From positions 310,001 to 374,000 of the forward strand of contig NZMW01000010.1 in NCBI GenBank assembly GCA_002694685.1: DNA of 64,000 bases, written 5' to 3'. The position numbers and the translations under genes were made by a program. Position 1 is the stretch's first letter, and each line of letters begins with the position of its first letter. The notes beneath the pieces were generated by a model. The model saw only the letters and a list, made by a program, of their open reading frames with translations. It was not told the origin of the DNA and ran no database searches. Positions 54,221 to 62,893 of the stretch are shown here, piece by piece. Origin of the DNA: Balneola sp. (GTDB taxonomy: Bacteria > Bacteroidota > Rhodothermia > Balneolales > Balneolaceae).

Positions 54221-56750
54221 CTAATACTTCCTGTAGTTCTTCTTCATCACTGACAAGTACATCGCGTGCTGTACTTCCCTGATAAGGTCCAACGATGCCG
54301 GCGTTAAATAATTGGTCAATAATTCGCCCGGCGCGGTTGTAGCCAATTTTTAATTTACGCTGTAGCAGAGAAACGGATCCTTGTTGATGGAGAATAACCA
54401 GCTTTGCAGCGGCTTCGAAATATTCGTCGATATCTTCCAGCGGATCGGGAATCTCTGCTACATCATCTTTAATGATGGGCAGATGGAAAGGTTCCTTGTA
54501 TCCGGCCTGTTGTCCAATAAATGTGTTTATGGATTCAACTTCTTCCGTAGAAACAAAAGCATTCTGAATACGGATCATCCCGGTTCCGTTATTAAATAAC
54601 ATGTCACCCATACCAATAAGCTGGTCGGCTCCGCCTTGATCCAAGATTGTTCTGGAATCCACTTTTGAAGCCACCTGATAAGCAATTCGAGCTGGGAAGT
54701 TAGCTTTGATAGTACCGGTAATTACGTTTACGGAAGGTCGCTGCGTTGCAACCACCAGATGAATACCAATAGCTCGTGCAAGCTGAGCAAGTCGGGCAAT
54801 AGGTTCTTCAATTTGTTTACCAGCGGTCATCATCAAGTCGGCAAGCTCATCAATAATAACTACGATATAAGGCAAGTGGCGGTGGCCAAGATCTTCGTCG
54901 AGTTCTCCGGTCTTATATTTTTCATTGTAGGATTTAATGTCACGAACCATCGCCATTTTTAGGAGATCGTAGCGGTCATCCATTTCCTTACATAAACTTT
55001 CCAGCGTTTCCTGAGCTTTGGAGGTATCCGTAATAATTGGCTCATCTGCATCCGGAAGCATTGCCAAAAAGTGATTCTGAATATTTCGATACAGGGAAAG
55101 CTCGATTTTCTTCGGATCAATCATCACAAACTTCAGATTATCCGGGTGGCACTTGTAAAGCAGACAAGTAATAATAGTGTTGATACCAACCGACTTACCA
55201 GAGCCCGTTGCACCTGCAATCAACAAGTGAGGCATTTTGGTGAGATCGATCATAAACACTTCATTCTCAATCGTCTTACCGAAAGCAACAGGTAGCACAA
55301 AATCAGTTTCAACAAACTTCTTGGTGTTGATGACCTGCTTAATGTAAACCGTTTCTCTGGTGCTGTTCGGTACCTCAATACCTACTGCTGATTTTCCAGG
55401 AATGGGTGAAAGCATCCTTAATCCCTTGGAAGCTGTTGCCATCTTCAAGTCATTGGAATAGCTTTCAATCTTCGAAATTTTAACATCCGGAGCGGGCTCC
55501 AATTCATAAAGCGTTACCGTTGGGCCAACAATCGCATTGATGCCAACAATCTCAATTTTGTGCCGCTTCAGCTTATCTAAGATAATGCGCTTGTTCTCTT
55601 TGATCTCTTCAAGATCAACTTCATTTCCCTCGTCTGGCGGAGAATCTAACAAATCAACTTTAGGGAACTTATACTTTATAACCGGAGTCTCTTTCGCCTT
55701 CTCGCGATTTTGTTTGTCCAGATCCTTCTCGTCGGCTTGTTCTTCGCCCTTCCCTACAAAAACGGAAACCTCTAAATCATCCTCATCTTCATCAACCACT
55801 TCCTCTTTTTCGAGAGAAGCACGCTGACGCGTGTCAATTGATTTAACCTGCTCTTTTTCTTTTTCCCGCTGCTTGCGTTCTTCTTCCTCAGACTTTTCGA
55901 CAAGCTCATCAATCGAAGGTGCCGGTTTTACTTCTTCTTTCTCATCTTTGGGTTCAGCAATTTCTTTTTTCTGGAGTTCTTTGTCTGACTCCTCTTTTTT
56001 AGCTGCTTCTTTTTCTTCTTTATTTGATTCTTGCTGTGCTTTTTTCTCTTCCTTTTCAGCTTTTTTCGCGGCAATGCGTTCTTCACGTTCCTTAGCTTTC
56101 TGCTCTTTTTTGAGCTGACGTTCAGCCCGCCAGTCTTCTATCTTATCGCGCAGATTATCCATCCAAATTTTGACACTGTCGATGGTTTTCTGAAGGTCAC
56201 GGTCCACAAACATCAGCAAGGTGACAATCATCAAAACAGAAAGAATAAAAATAGAACCCAGTCCGGTTATATTTTGCAGAACCTGAGAAATAGCAATTCC
56301 GGCTGAACCACTCCAAATAGAATCAGAAGGGAAATCAGCATTGGTATTTAACCAGCCGATAAAGGTAGAAAGGAGAATCATTCCCCAAACAGAAAGAACC
56401 GTAAGCCAGCCTAAATCTTTGAAGTCCCGACGGCGAAAGGTGTGCCAGCCGTGATACCCGGTAATCAGAGCCAGAATAATACTGGTGTAACCGAACATGC
56501 TGTGAACTAAATAATGAGAAAGATACGCACCAACGGGACCCAGCCAGTTTTTAACCAATCGGGAAGAAGCATCAGGGTTGAAGAGATCCATAAAGGATAT
56601 ACTCTTGGCGTACTGATAATCTTCAGGAGTGTAGGATAATATACTCAAGCCCAGCAAGATGGCAATCGACATCACAATGATGCCAATAATCTCCACTTTG
56701 CGATTAGAGTCTAGTCCCGTAGTTGTAGATGTATTTAGTTTATTAGCCAT
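54201..56750 (-). CDS. ftsK: DNA translocase FtsK
   Basis: 849 residues. Four N-terminal membrane segments (about 20-40, 85-102, 113-132, 160-181), a Lys/Glu-rich linker (about 205-355, highly charged), an FtsK core with Walker A GATGSGKS (513-520), Walker B VVIIDELADLMM, and the winged-helix gamma domain at the C-terminus (HQQGSVSLLQRKLKIGYNRAGRIIDQLF). Moves DNA at the septum at division. It overlaps comB by 8 bases and lolA by 20 bases, so it is translated as part of a chain. Confidence 0.96.
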   Translation of the reverse strand: MANKLNTSTTTGLDSNRKVEIIGIIVMSIAILLGLSILSYTPEDYQYAKSISFMDLFNPDASSRLVKNWLGPVGAYLSHYLVHSMFGYTSIILALITGYHGWHTFRRRDFKDLGWLTVLSVWGMILLSTFIGWLNTNADFPSDSIWSGSAGIAISQVLQNITGLGSIFILSVLMIVTLLMFVDRDLQKTIDSVKIWMDNLRDKIEDWRAERQLKKEQKAKEREERIAAKKAEKEEKKAQQESNKEEKEAAKKEESDKELQKKEIAEPKDEKEEVKPAPSIDELVEKSEEEERKQREKEKEQVKSIDTRQRASLEKEEVVDEDEDDLEVSVFVGKGEEQADEKDLDKQNREKAKETPVIKYKFPKVDLLDSPPDEGNEVDLEEIKENKRIILDKLKRHKIEIVGINAIVGPTVTLYELEPAPDVKISKIESYSNDLKMATASKGLRMLSPIPGKSAVGIEVPNSTRETVYIKQVINTKKFVETDFVLPVAFGKTIENEVFMIDLTKMPHLLIAGATGSGKSVGINTIITCLLYKCHPDNLKFVMIDPKKIELSLYRNIQNHFLAMLPDADEPIITDTSKAQETLESLCKEMDDRYDLLKMAMVRDIKSYNEKYKTGELDEDLGHRHLPYIVVIIDELADLMMTAGKQIEEPIARLAQLARAIGIHLVVATQRPSVNVITGTIKANFPARIAYQVASKVDSRTILDQGGADQLIGMGDMLFNNGTGMIRIQNAFVSTEEVESINTFIGQQAGYKEPFHLPIIKDDVAEIPDPLEDIDEYFEAAAKLVILHQQGSVSLLQRKLKIGYNRAGRIIDQLFNAGIVGPYQGSTARDVLVSDEEELQEVLDGLDEF

Positions 56751-57480
56751 TCAAATTTGTAAGGATGCCGTCCTTCATTCCGGGAAGCACATCGAATTCG
56801 TTTACTTTGCAACAGAGTGGAATATCGCCATTTGGAACCAGTTCAGCCAATCTTTTTGCATGATCACTTTTACTGATTGCGCCTTCTAAATCATCCCCAA
56901 ATTTTTCGAAAAGACCAAATGCTACTTTCGCGCCATCTTTGGCAGAGTCAGGGAGGTTTCCACCCGAAATATTATGAACAATAGAACCGGCAAATAAAGT
57001 GTCTTCGATGGAAAGACGTCCCTGCCAGCCTGAGCATACCAGTACGATCTCGTCATCGTGTTCCTTCAGTGCATTTAAAATGCTTTGCTGATTCAGAAAA
57101 GTGCCTACATAAATCTGGTTAGCCAGCGATGCTTTCTTGATCGCTTTGGTTCCATTGGTAGTATTAAAAATCAGGGTTTTTCCCTTAACTACTTCCGGAG
57201 TGTACTCAGCCGGGGAATTTCCTAAATGATATCCTTCAATTTTAGATCCGTTTTTCTCTCCGCAAAGCAGAAAATCTTTTTGATCCATAGTGTTAGCAAT
57301 CTTCATGGCATCACTCATGTCAGCTACCGGAATAATCTTTTTTGCTCCATTGCTAATGGCGGTAGTGATGGATGACGATGCTCTTAAAACATCAATGATA
57401 ACAGCAGTTTTTCCACGCAACTCTTCTTCTTGAAAAGCCTGAACGGAAAAGAAAACGTCGATATAACTTAAATCTGGCAT
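56743..57480 (-). CDS. comB: 2-phosphosulfolactate phosphatase
   Basis: 245 residues. Family segments seen: IIDVLRASSSITTAISNGAKKI, FNTTNGTKAIKKA, VLVCSGWQGRLSIEDTLFAGSIV. Removes phosphate from 2-phosphosulfolactate in the sulfolactate/coenzyme M-type pathway. It starts 20 bases after gcvT on the same strand and overlaps ftsK by 8 bases. comA/comC partners are not in the window, so the pathway here is unproven. Confidence 0.92.
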   Translation of the reverse strand: MPDLSYIDVFFSVQAFQEEELRGKTAVIIDVLRASSSITTAISNGAKKIIPVADMSDAMKIANTMDQKDFLLCGEKNGSKIEGYHLGNSPAEYTPEVVKGKTLIFNTTNGTKAIKKASLANQIYVGTFLNQQSILNALKEHDDEIVLVCSGWQGRLSIEDTLFAGSIVHNISGGNLPDSAKDGAKVAFGLFEKFGDDLEGAISKSDHAKRLAELVPNGDIPLCCKVNEFDVLPGMKDGILTNLNG

Positions 57481-57499
57481 GTTTTTTATTTCTCTCTCT

Positions 57500-58603
57500 T
57501 TAATTCTTTTTGATAAATGGTGGGCGGGTCACGGTAGCCGGGGCCGTCTTTTTACGAATACTGATCTGGATGTTTGTGCCTTCTGCTGCATATTCTTTAG
57601 CAACATATCCCATCCCTATACCTTTACCTAATGTGATGGACATTGTTCCGCTGGTAACCTCTCCAATGGCTTCTCCAGCATCGTTTTGAATCTCATATCC
57701 TTGTCGCGGAATGTTGCGTTCGCCTTCTACTACAAAACCTACCAGCTGTCGGTCTAATCCGGCTTCCTTTTTCTGCTGAAGGACCTCTTTGGCAATAAAA
57801 TCTCCTTTATCAAATTTCGTAATCCAGCCAAGTCGTGCTTCAAGGGGATGAGTGTCTTTAGAGATGTCGTTTCCATAAAGTGCATATCCCATTTCAAGGC
57901 GAAGAGTATCGCGGGCGCCTAAGCCGCAGGGTTCAATTCCAAATTCTTCACCGGCTTCCATAATTGCATTCCAAACTTTCTCCGGATCAACGTGACTCTT
58001 ATCAAAATAAAGCTCAAATCCTTTTTCACCGGTGTAGCCGGTAGCTGAAAATACAATGTTCTCCATTCCAGCAAGGTTGCCCATCTTAAAAGAATAAAAC
58101 CCAATATCACTGAGGTCAAGGTCGGTTAGCTTTTGCAGCGTCTCCACTGACTTCGGCCCTTGAACAGCCAACAGACAAGTGTCGTCGGATTGATTGTGGA
58201 TATCCGCATCAAAGGAATTGTTGTCGGCAATCCAGTTAAAGTCCTTCTCGATATTAGAAGCATTGACTACAACTATATATCCGTTGCCGTCAAACAGCTT
58301 ATATACAATGAGGTCATCAACAATGCCGCCATCGTCGTAGCACATGCAGGTGTACTGCGCTTTGCCATCTACAAGTTTTGAGGCATCATTTACCGTTACG
58401 TGTTGAATAAGATCGAGTGCTTCCGGTCCGCTTATATAGAACTCGCCCATGTGTGATACGTCAAAAATACCCACGCCTTCACGCACAGCGGCATGTTCAA
58501 CTTTAATTCCTTTGTACTGAACCGGCATCTGATATCCGGCAAAATCAACCAGTTTAGCACCGGCTTGTTCGTGTATAGAATAGAAAGGTGTCTTTTTTGA
58601 CAT
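57500..58603 (-). CDS. gcvT: Aminomethyltransferase (glycine cleavage T protein)
   Basis: 367 residues. Seen: YSIHEQAGAKLVDFAGYQMPVQY at the start, DVSHMGEF with the family Asp/His, FSATGYTGEKGFELYF, and the C-terminal GTMSITLGKGIGMGYV. Transfers the methylene group to tetrahydrofolate in glycine cleavage. Start of the run gcvT-comB-ftsK-lolA. No glycine riboswitch is evident in the 294-base upstream gap, which also holds the mrp promoter region. Confidence 0.95.
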   Translation of the reverse strand: MSKKTPFYSIHEQAGAKLVDFAGYQMPVQYKGIKVEHAAVREGVGIFDVSHMGEFYISGPEALDLIQHVTVNDASKLVDGKAQYTCMCYDDGGIVDDLIVYKLFDGNGYIVVVNASNIEKDFNWIADNNSFDADIHNQSDDTCLLAVQGPKSVETLQKLTDLDLSDIGFYSFKMGNLAGMENIVFSATGYTGEKGFELYFDKSHVDPEKVWNAIMEAGEEFGIEPCGLGARDTLRLEMGYALYGNDISKDTHPLEARLGWITKFDKGDFIAKEVLQQKKEAGLDRQLVGFVVEGERNIPRQGYEIQNDAGEAIGEVTSGTMSITLGKGIGMGYVAKEYAAEGTNIQISIRKKTAPATVTRPPFIKKN

Positions 58604-58837
58604 GTAATCTGCTAGAATTCGTTCGTTCTTTTGTACAGGCTACGGGATCAGAGATCAGATCAAACCCCATTAAGCGTTTGTTAACCAAACCATTGTAGCC
58701 GAATATACTCCGATTTATTGTTCCCTTAAACTTACTGATTTATTGGCAAACATCATTGGAAATACGGGATTTCTAAACTTTATGGTGGATTTATTTTTTG
58801 ATGGCAACTGTTCCTTATATCCCTCTGTTAAGTTCCT

Positions 58838-58845
58838 TATCTTTG
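58838..58845 (+). promoter_or_regulatory. Possible -7 element of the mrp promoter
   Basis: TATCTTTG matches the TAnnTTTG -7 consensus, 52 bases before the mrp ATG. No clear -33 TTTG. Weak. Confidence 0.35.
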
Positions 58846-58897
58846 AGAGCTAAACAGATATGCTGAATCCAAAACGAATTTAGAATTAAACAATCAC

Positions 58898-60022
58898 ATG
58901 TCGATTAATAAAGAGCAGGTTAAATCAGCACTAAGTCAGGTTTTACACCCAAACGAACAGCGCGATCTCATTTCACTGAACATGGTTCAGGATATCGTTT
59001 GTCAGGATAAATATGTGTCGTTCACCCTGGAGTTCCCCGAGAAGAACGAAGATCTTGAAACACAGCTTCGGCTAAAGTGTGAAGAAGCCATCCATAATTT
59101 TATTGACAAAGAAGCTATTGTAGACATACAGGCGGCGGTAAATTTGTCTATGAAGCATGAGATGGAAGCTTCAAAACCGGGAAAAGAGCAAGAACAACAG
59201 CAAGAGATTTTGCCAGGCGTTAAGAACATTATTGCTGTAGCCTCCGGAAAAGGTGGAGTAGGAAAATCTACAGTAGCCGTTAATATTGCTGCCTCTTTAG
59301 CAAAACAAGGTCATAAAGTTGGGTTGATGGATACCGATATCTACGGACCGAGTATCCCGACGATGTTCAACATCCACGACCGGCCAAATATCACCACACA
59401 AAAGAAATTAGTGCCTCATGAGAAATTTGGCATTAAACTGGTCTCGATGGGTTTTTTGGTGGATGTAGATCAGGCGATGGTCTGGCGTGGCCCAATGGCA
59501 ACCAGTGCTGTGAAGCAATTTATGACCGATGTGGAGTGGGGTGAGCTAGACTATCTTATTCTGGACCTTCCTCCCGGAACCGGTGACGTTCAACTTACGA
59601 TTGTCCAAACCGTGCCTTTAACGGGAGCCGTTATTGTATCAACCCCACAAACCGTTGCACTAGATGATGCCCGTAAAGGAATAGCCATGTTTAAAAAAGT
59701 GAATGTGCCTGTGCTCGGTATGGTCGAGAATATGGCTTTCTTCACGCCTCCGGATATGCCGGATAAGAAGTACTACATCTTTGGAAAAGGCGGGGCTGCA
59801 CATCTTGCAGAAGAAATGAATGTCCCGGTACTGGCTGAAGTGCCCCTTCAACAAACATTGCGTGAAGGCGGAGATTCCGGAAAACCGATTGTATTGGAAG
59901 ACAGTGAGTCACCGGCAGCAACAGCTCTGATGCAGGCTACCGGGAACATGCAGCAGCAACTGGCGCTTCGGCTTAAGGAGCAATCTCCAACTAAAAAAGT
60001 AGATATTAAATTTCGGCCTTAA
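58898..60022 (+). CDS. Mrp/ApbC family P-loop ATPase (Fe-S carrier type), lacking CxxC
   Basis: 374 residues. N-terminal MIP18/DUF59 domain (about 1-85), then the P-loop GKGGVGKST (around 119-127), DTDIYGPSIPTMF, and DYLILDLPPGTGDVQLT. The C-terminal segment reads VENMAFFTPPDMPDKKYYIFGKGG where the classical proteins have CPHC-type cysteines, so the two cluster-binding Cys are absent. Known: members act in Fe-S cluster assembly. Its Cys loss is common in this bacterial group, so the role may differ. Stands alone. Confidence 0.93.
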   Translation: MSINKEQVKSALSQVLHPNEQRDLISLNMVQDIVCQDKYVSFTLEFPEKNEDLETQLRLKCEEAIHNFIDKEAIVDIQAAVNLSMKHEMEASKPGKEQEQQQEILPGVKNIIAVASGKGGVGKSTVAVNIAASLAKQGHKVGLMDTDIYGPSIPTMFNIHDRPNITTQKKLVPHEKFGIKLVSMGFLVDVDQAMVWRGPMATSAVKQFMTDVEWGELDYLILDLPPGTGDVQLTIVQTVPLTGAVIVSTPQTVALDDARKGIAMFKKVNVPVLGMVENMAFFTPPDMPDKKYYIFGKGGAAHLAEEMNVPVLAEVPLQQTLREGGDSGKPIVLEDSESPAATALMQATGNMQQQLALRLKEQSPTKKVDIKFRP

Positions 60023-60076
60023 AACGTACAAGCCCCAAATCCCAAGCACCAATTACCGAAGCTATTCTTTATGCTG

Positions 60077-60118
60077 TTCATTGTTCATTGTTCATTGTTC
60101 ATTGGTCATTGGTCATTG
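60077..60118. repeat. 7-bp tandem repeat, six units
   Basis: TTCATTG four times followed by GTCATTG twice, without interruption, in the 133-base gap between mrp and the TRIC-like gene. Likely a slipped-strand simple repeat; no regulatory role is shown. Confidence 0.85.
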
Positions 60119-60155
60119 TGATTTGGGACTTTTATACTAACTCTCCAGGATAAAA

Positions 60156-60764
60156 ATGGACCTGATCTACCTTTTAGACCTCATCGGTACGTTTGTATTC
60201 GCCATAAGCGGTATTCGAATTGCTTCTCGAGCGAATATGGACGTGTTTGGGGCATCAGTGGTTGGGTTTGTAACAGCCATTGGTGGCGGAACGGTTCGGG
60301 ATCTCCTGCTTGATAGTCATCCCATTACCTGGATGGCTGACATGACTTACCCTCTTGTGATCTTAGCAGCCGTGCCATTTACATTTTTGGTGGGAAAGCG
60401 TCTTGATAATTACAGTAGAACCATCTTTATTTTTGATACCATCGGGATTGCCCTGTTTACTATTATCGGGATGGAAAAAGCGCTGTCTTTTGGCTTCAAT
60501 CCATTTATAGCCGGTATGATGGGGATGATTTCTGCAGTAGTTGGTGGAATTACCAGAGATGTTCTTTGCCGTGAAGTGCCACTTATTTTTCGGAAAGAAA
60601 TTTACGCAACGGCTTGTTTGGCCGGAGCTGTAATATTTTATCTGGGATTAGAACTCAATCTCCCCGAAAACCTGAATTACCTGATTACCACGGCCGTAAT
60701 TATCACCATCCGAACGGTTTCTATAAAATGGAATTTATCGTTACCAAAAATGAAGAAGGTGTAA
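60156..60764 (+). CDS. Trimeric intracellular cation channel family protein (UPF0126)
   Basis: 202 residues, seven membrane segments in two similar halves. Seen: GTFVFAISGIRIASRANMDVFGASVVGFVTAIGGGTVRDLLL and the repeat GMMGMISAVVGGITRDVLC. The GGGT.RD / GGITRD pairs are the family's twin motifs. Forms a cation-permeable trimer in the inner membrane. RBS CAGGA lies seven bases before the ATG. Confidence 0.93.
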   Translation: MDLIYLLDLIGTFVFAISGIRIASRANMDVFGASVVGFVTAIGGGTVRDLLLDSHPITWMADMTYPLVILAAVPFTFLVGKRLDNYSRTIFIFDTIGIALFTIIGMEKALSFGFNPFIAGMMGMISAVVGGITRDVLCREVPLIFRKEIYATACLAGAVIFYLGLELNLPENLNYLITTAVIITIRTVSIKWNLSLPKMKKV

Positions 60765-60782
60765 GCACTGATATTCAGGCTT

Positions 60783-60922
60783 GTCATCCCGAGTGGAAAT
60801 AGGCGGGGAAGTGAAGATTTATTTTACGAGGGATCCGCAATTGTTTGATTCACTTTTATAGCTTGTTCAAGAGGTCATCTCATTACATACATATTTTGCT
60901 TTCTCGCGTCACTCGAAATGAC
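60783..60922. repeat. Dispersed palindrome-ended intergenic repeat, family 1 (copy 5)
   Basis: 140 bp with ends GTCATCCCGAGTG and CACTCGAAATGAC. Its left end (GTCATCCCGAGTG) is the reverse complement of the right end of copies at 34196 and 36294, so it lies in the opposite orientation. It sits between the convergent TRIC and putP genes. Confidence 0.75.
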
Positions 60923-60964
60923 AGAGTATTGATCATTGGAATTTGAAGCTCGGACTTTAAATAC

Positions 60965-62461
60965 CTACTCCCTCGTCAACTCCTCAAAATGCTCTTCCAG
61001 TTTATCCGGAGTTTGTGTGATTTTACTGACTCCCCATGTTGCCAGCCAGCTTAGGGTGAAGGCAGGGATCAATTCGTAAAGATTGTTTTTTAGGACGGGC
61101 ACAAAATACCAGATCATCGTTACGATAGTACCTGTGAGGAGCCCGGCAATAACTCCTGCCTTTGTCGTCTTCTTCCAATAAAGAGCCAAAATAGAAGTCG
61201 GTCCGATAGAAGCACCCAATCCCGCCCATGCAAAAAGCACAAGCCAGAAAACAATATTCTGAGCCACCAACCCAAAAATCAAAGAAATGATGACCAGCAG
61301 AACGACTACAATTCGGCTATAAAGAACCAGCGTTTTCTGTGGGATTTCCTCGTCTTTTTTGATGAGCTTATCATAAATATCCCGAACTACGCTGGAGGCG
61401 GCTACTAATAACTGGGAATCAGCGGTCGACATGATTGCCGCAAAGATAGAGGCGATCACGATTCCAAATAATACAGGGTGAAGTTGATTCTGGGCTAATA
61501 ACGGATAGAGGTTTTCAGTATCAGAACCGGGCAGCATATCGACTTCGGGAAAATAGGCACGGCCAACTAATCCAATTAAAATGGCACCGCCAGCCATCAT
61601 TACATTCCAAACGGTGCCAACAACGGCAGCATATTTGAGCTGCTTGGGATCATCAATCGACATATACCGGGATAAAATATGAGGGTTACCAGGCGAACCA
61701 AGTCCAATTCCGATAAACCCTATAAATGCACCGAAGCCTAAAGCAGTGGGATCTACAAAGCCGATATCCTGCATTCGAAGTTCGCCCATCACAATACTCC
61801 ATCCGCCCATATCGTAAATGGCGATGATGGGAAGAAAGACAAGAGCAATGATCATAAAGAATGCCTGGATTGTATCTGTCAGACTCACTGCCAGAAATCC
61901 TCCCAAAACCGTATAGAGCAAAATGATGGCAGCTGTGATCATCACCCCGGTGTTTTGGGCAAGCCCAAAGCTGGAAGCAAAAGCCTTTCCGCCTGCCACA
62001 AATTGAGATGAGACATAGCTCACCATAAACACCAGAAAAATAACAACGAGTATGATGCGAAGGCTGCCGTTTTTATCATCAAAGCGTTCAGCGAAAAAAT
62101 CAGGGACCGTGATGCAATCGTAGCGTTCTGAAAAAGTTCGGAGTCGTTTGGCGTAATACATAAACAGAAACCATTCCACGACAATATATCCTACCGCAGC
62201 CCATAGTGCAGAAGCACCTTGAGCATAAGCCATGCCCGTAACTCCCAAAAGAAGCCAGGCACTACGCCCTGAGACCACTGCAGATAAGGCAACAACCAGC
62301 CGATTCATTTTGCGCCCACCGATAAAAAACTCGGCTATACCTTCTGAAGAAAACCGAGCTGAATAAATTCCAATCCCAAAAAGAATGACCAGATAACCAA
62401 CAAAGGCTGCCAGAACGTATCCACTTCCATCTTGTATAGTAATTGTATTCAGTTCATCCAT
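60965..62461 (-). CDS. putP: Sodium/proline symporter (SSS family)
   Basis: 498 residues, about 13 membrane helices. Seen: LVVALSAVVSGRSAWLLLGVTGMAY (TM2 region of PutP), FIGFIGIGLGSPGNPHILSRYM, and IVIASIFAAIMSTADSQLLVAASSVVRDIY, the Na+ site helix. Imports proline with sodium, useful as osmolyte or carbon source. Monocistronic; the 432-base gap to gdhA upstream holds three hairpins. Confidence 0.93.
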   Translation of the reverse strand: MDELNTITIQDGSGYVLAAFVGYLVILFGIGIYSARFSSEGIAEFFIGGRKMNRLVVALSAVVSGRSAWLLLGVTGMAYAQGASALWAAVGYIVVEWFLFMYYAKRLRTFSERYDCITVPDFFAERFDDKNGSLRIILVVIFLVFMVSYVSSQFVAGGKAFASSFGLAQNTGVMITAAIILLYTVLGGFLAVSLTDTIQAFFMIIALVFLPIIAIYDMGGWSIVMGELRMQDIGFVDPTALGFGAFIGFIGIGLGSPGNPHILSRYMSIDDPKQLKYAAVVGTVWNVMMAGGAILIGLVGRAYFPEVDMLPGSDTENLYPLLAQNQLHPVLFGIVIASIFAAIMSTADSQLLVAASSVVRDIYDKLIKKDEEIPQKTLVLYSRIVVVLLVIISLIFGLVAQNIVFWLVLFAWAGLGASIGPTSILALYWKKTTKAGVIAGLLTGTIVTMIWYFVPVLKNNLYELIPAFTLSWLATWGVSKITQTPDKLEEHFEELTRE

Positions 62462-62568
62462 GAAATGAAGTTAGTGCTTTGAATTGAAATTACCAGAGAT
62501 GAAAAAATGAAGGGGAATAATAATTGGGAGAAGAGGATTCTATCGAGGTGTTTGAAGGGCATAAAAAT

Positions 62569-62592
62569 AGCCCGCCGATAAGTTCGTGGGCT
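62569..62592. terminator. Bidirectional hairpin upstream of putP
   Basis: AGCCCGC (62569-62575) with GTGGGCT (62586-62592), one G-T pair, loop of ten. T-rich on the plus side (TGTTTTTT) and on the minus side (ATTTTT). It would stop transcripts entering from either direction, about 108 bases before the putP start. Confidence 0.55.
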
Positions 62593-62686
62593 TGTTTTTT
62601 GAATAACTATCTCCAATATACGGCGGAAGTGGAGCCTCGACCAAACTTAATTTCTATTATATAACTAATGTAAGGTAATAGAAAAT

Positions 62687-62720
62687 AAAAACAGAGTAAT
62701 TGGTATTAATCACTGTTTTT
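62687..62720. other. Hairpin AAAAACAG/CTGTTTTT in the putP-gdhA gap
   Basis: AAAAACAG and CTGTTTTT form 8 bp with an inner TAAT/ATTA. The run of T at the end in both orientations makes it terminator-like. No gene uses it in an obvious way. In the 432-base gap 62462-62893 I see no protein gene, only this, the hairpin at 62569 and the gdhA terminator. Confidence 0.45.
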
Positions 62721-62837
62721 AACTCATTCATAAACTTATGTTCAGACTCTAAACCTTAGCCAAAGTGAAGATTTTTGGTATGCTTTTGTGCTTGTTCATT
62801 TTTTGTCGGGTGATTCCTTCCCGGAAATTTATTGAAT

Positions 62838-62869
62838 AAAAAAAGGCGAACCCTAAGGATTCGCCTTTT
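62838..62869 (-). terminator. Rho-independent terminator of gdhA
   Basis: Ten-base perfect stem (AAAAGGCGAA with TTCGCCTTTT), loop of nine, run of T on the minus strand. It lies 25 bases past the gdhA stop. Confidence 0.92.
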
Positions 62870-62893
62870 GTAGTAAAACAAGTTGAGCAGATA

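Noticed and set aside
58604-58897. Glycine riboswitch before gcvT
   Set aside because: No tandem aptamer features or conserved glycine-switch blocks; only a -7-like TATCTTTG toward mrp.
60077-60118. CRISPR-like array
   Set aside because: Units are 7 bp and contiguous, with no spacers.
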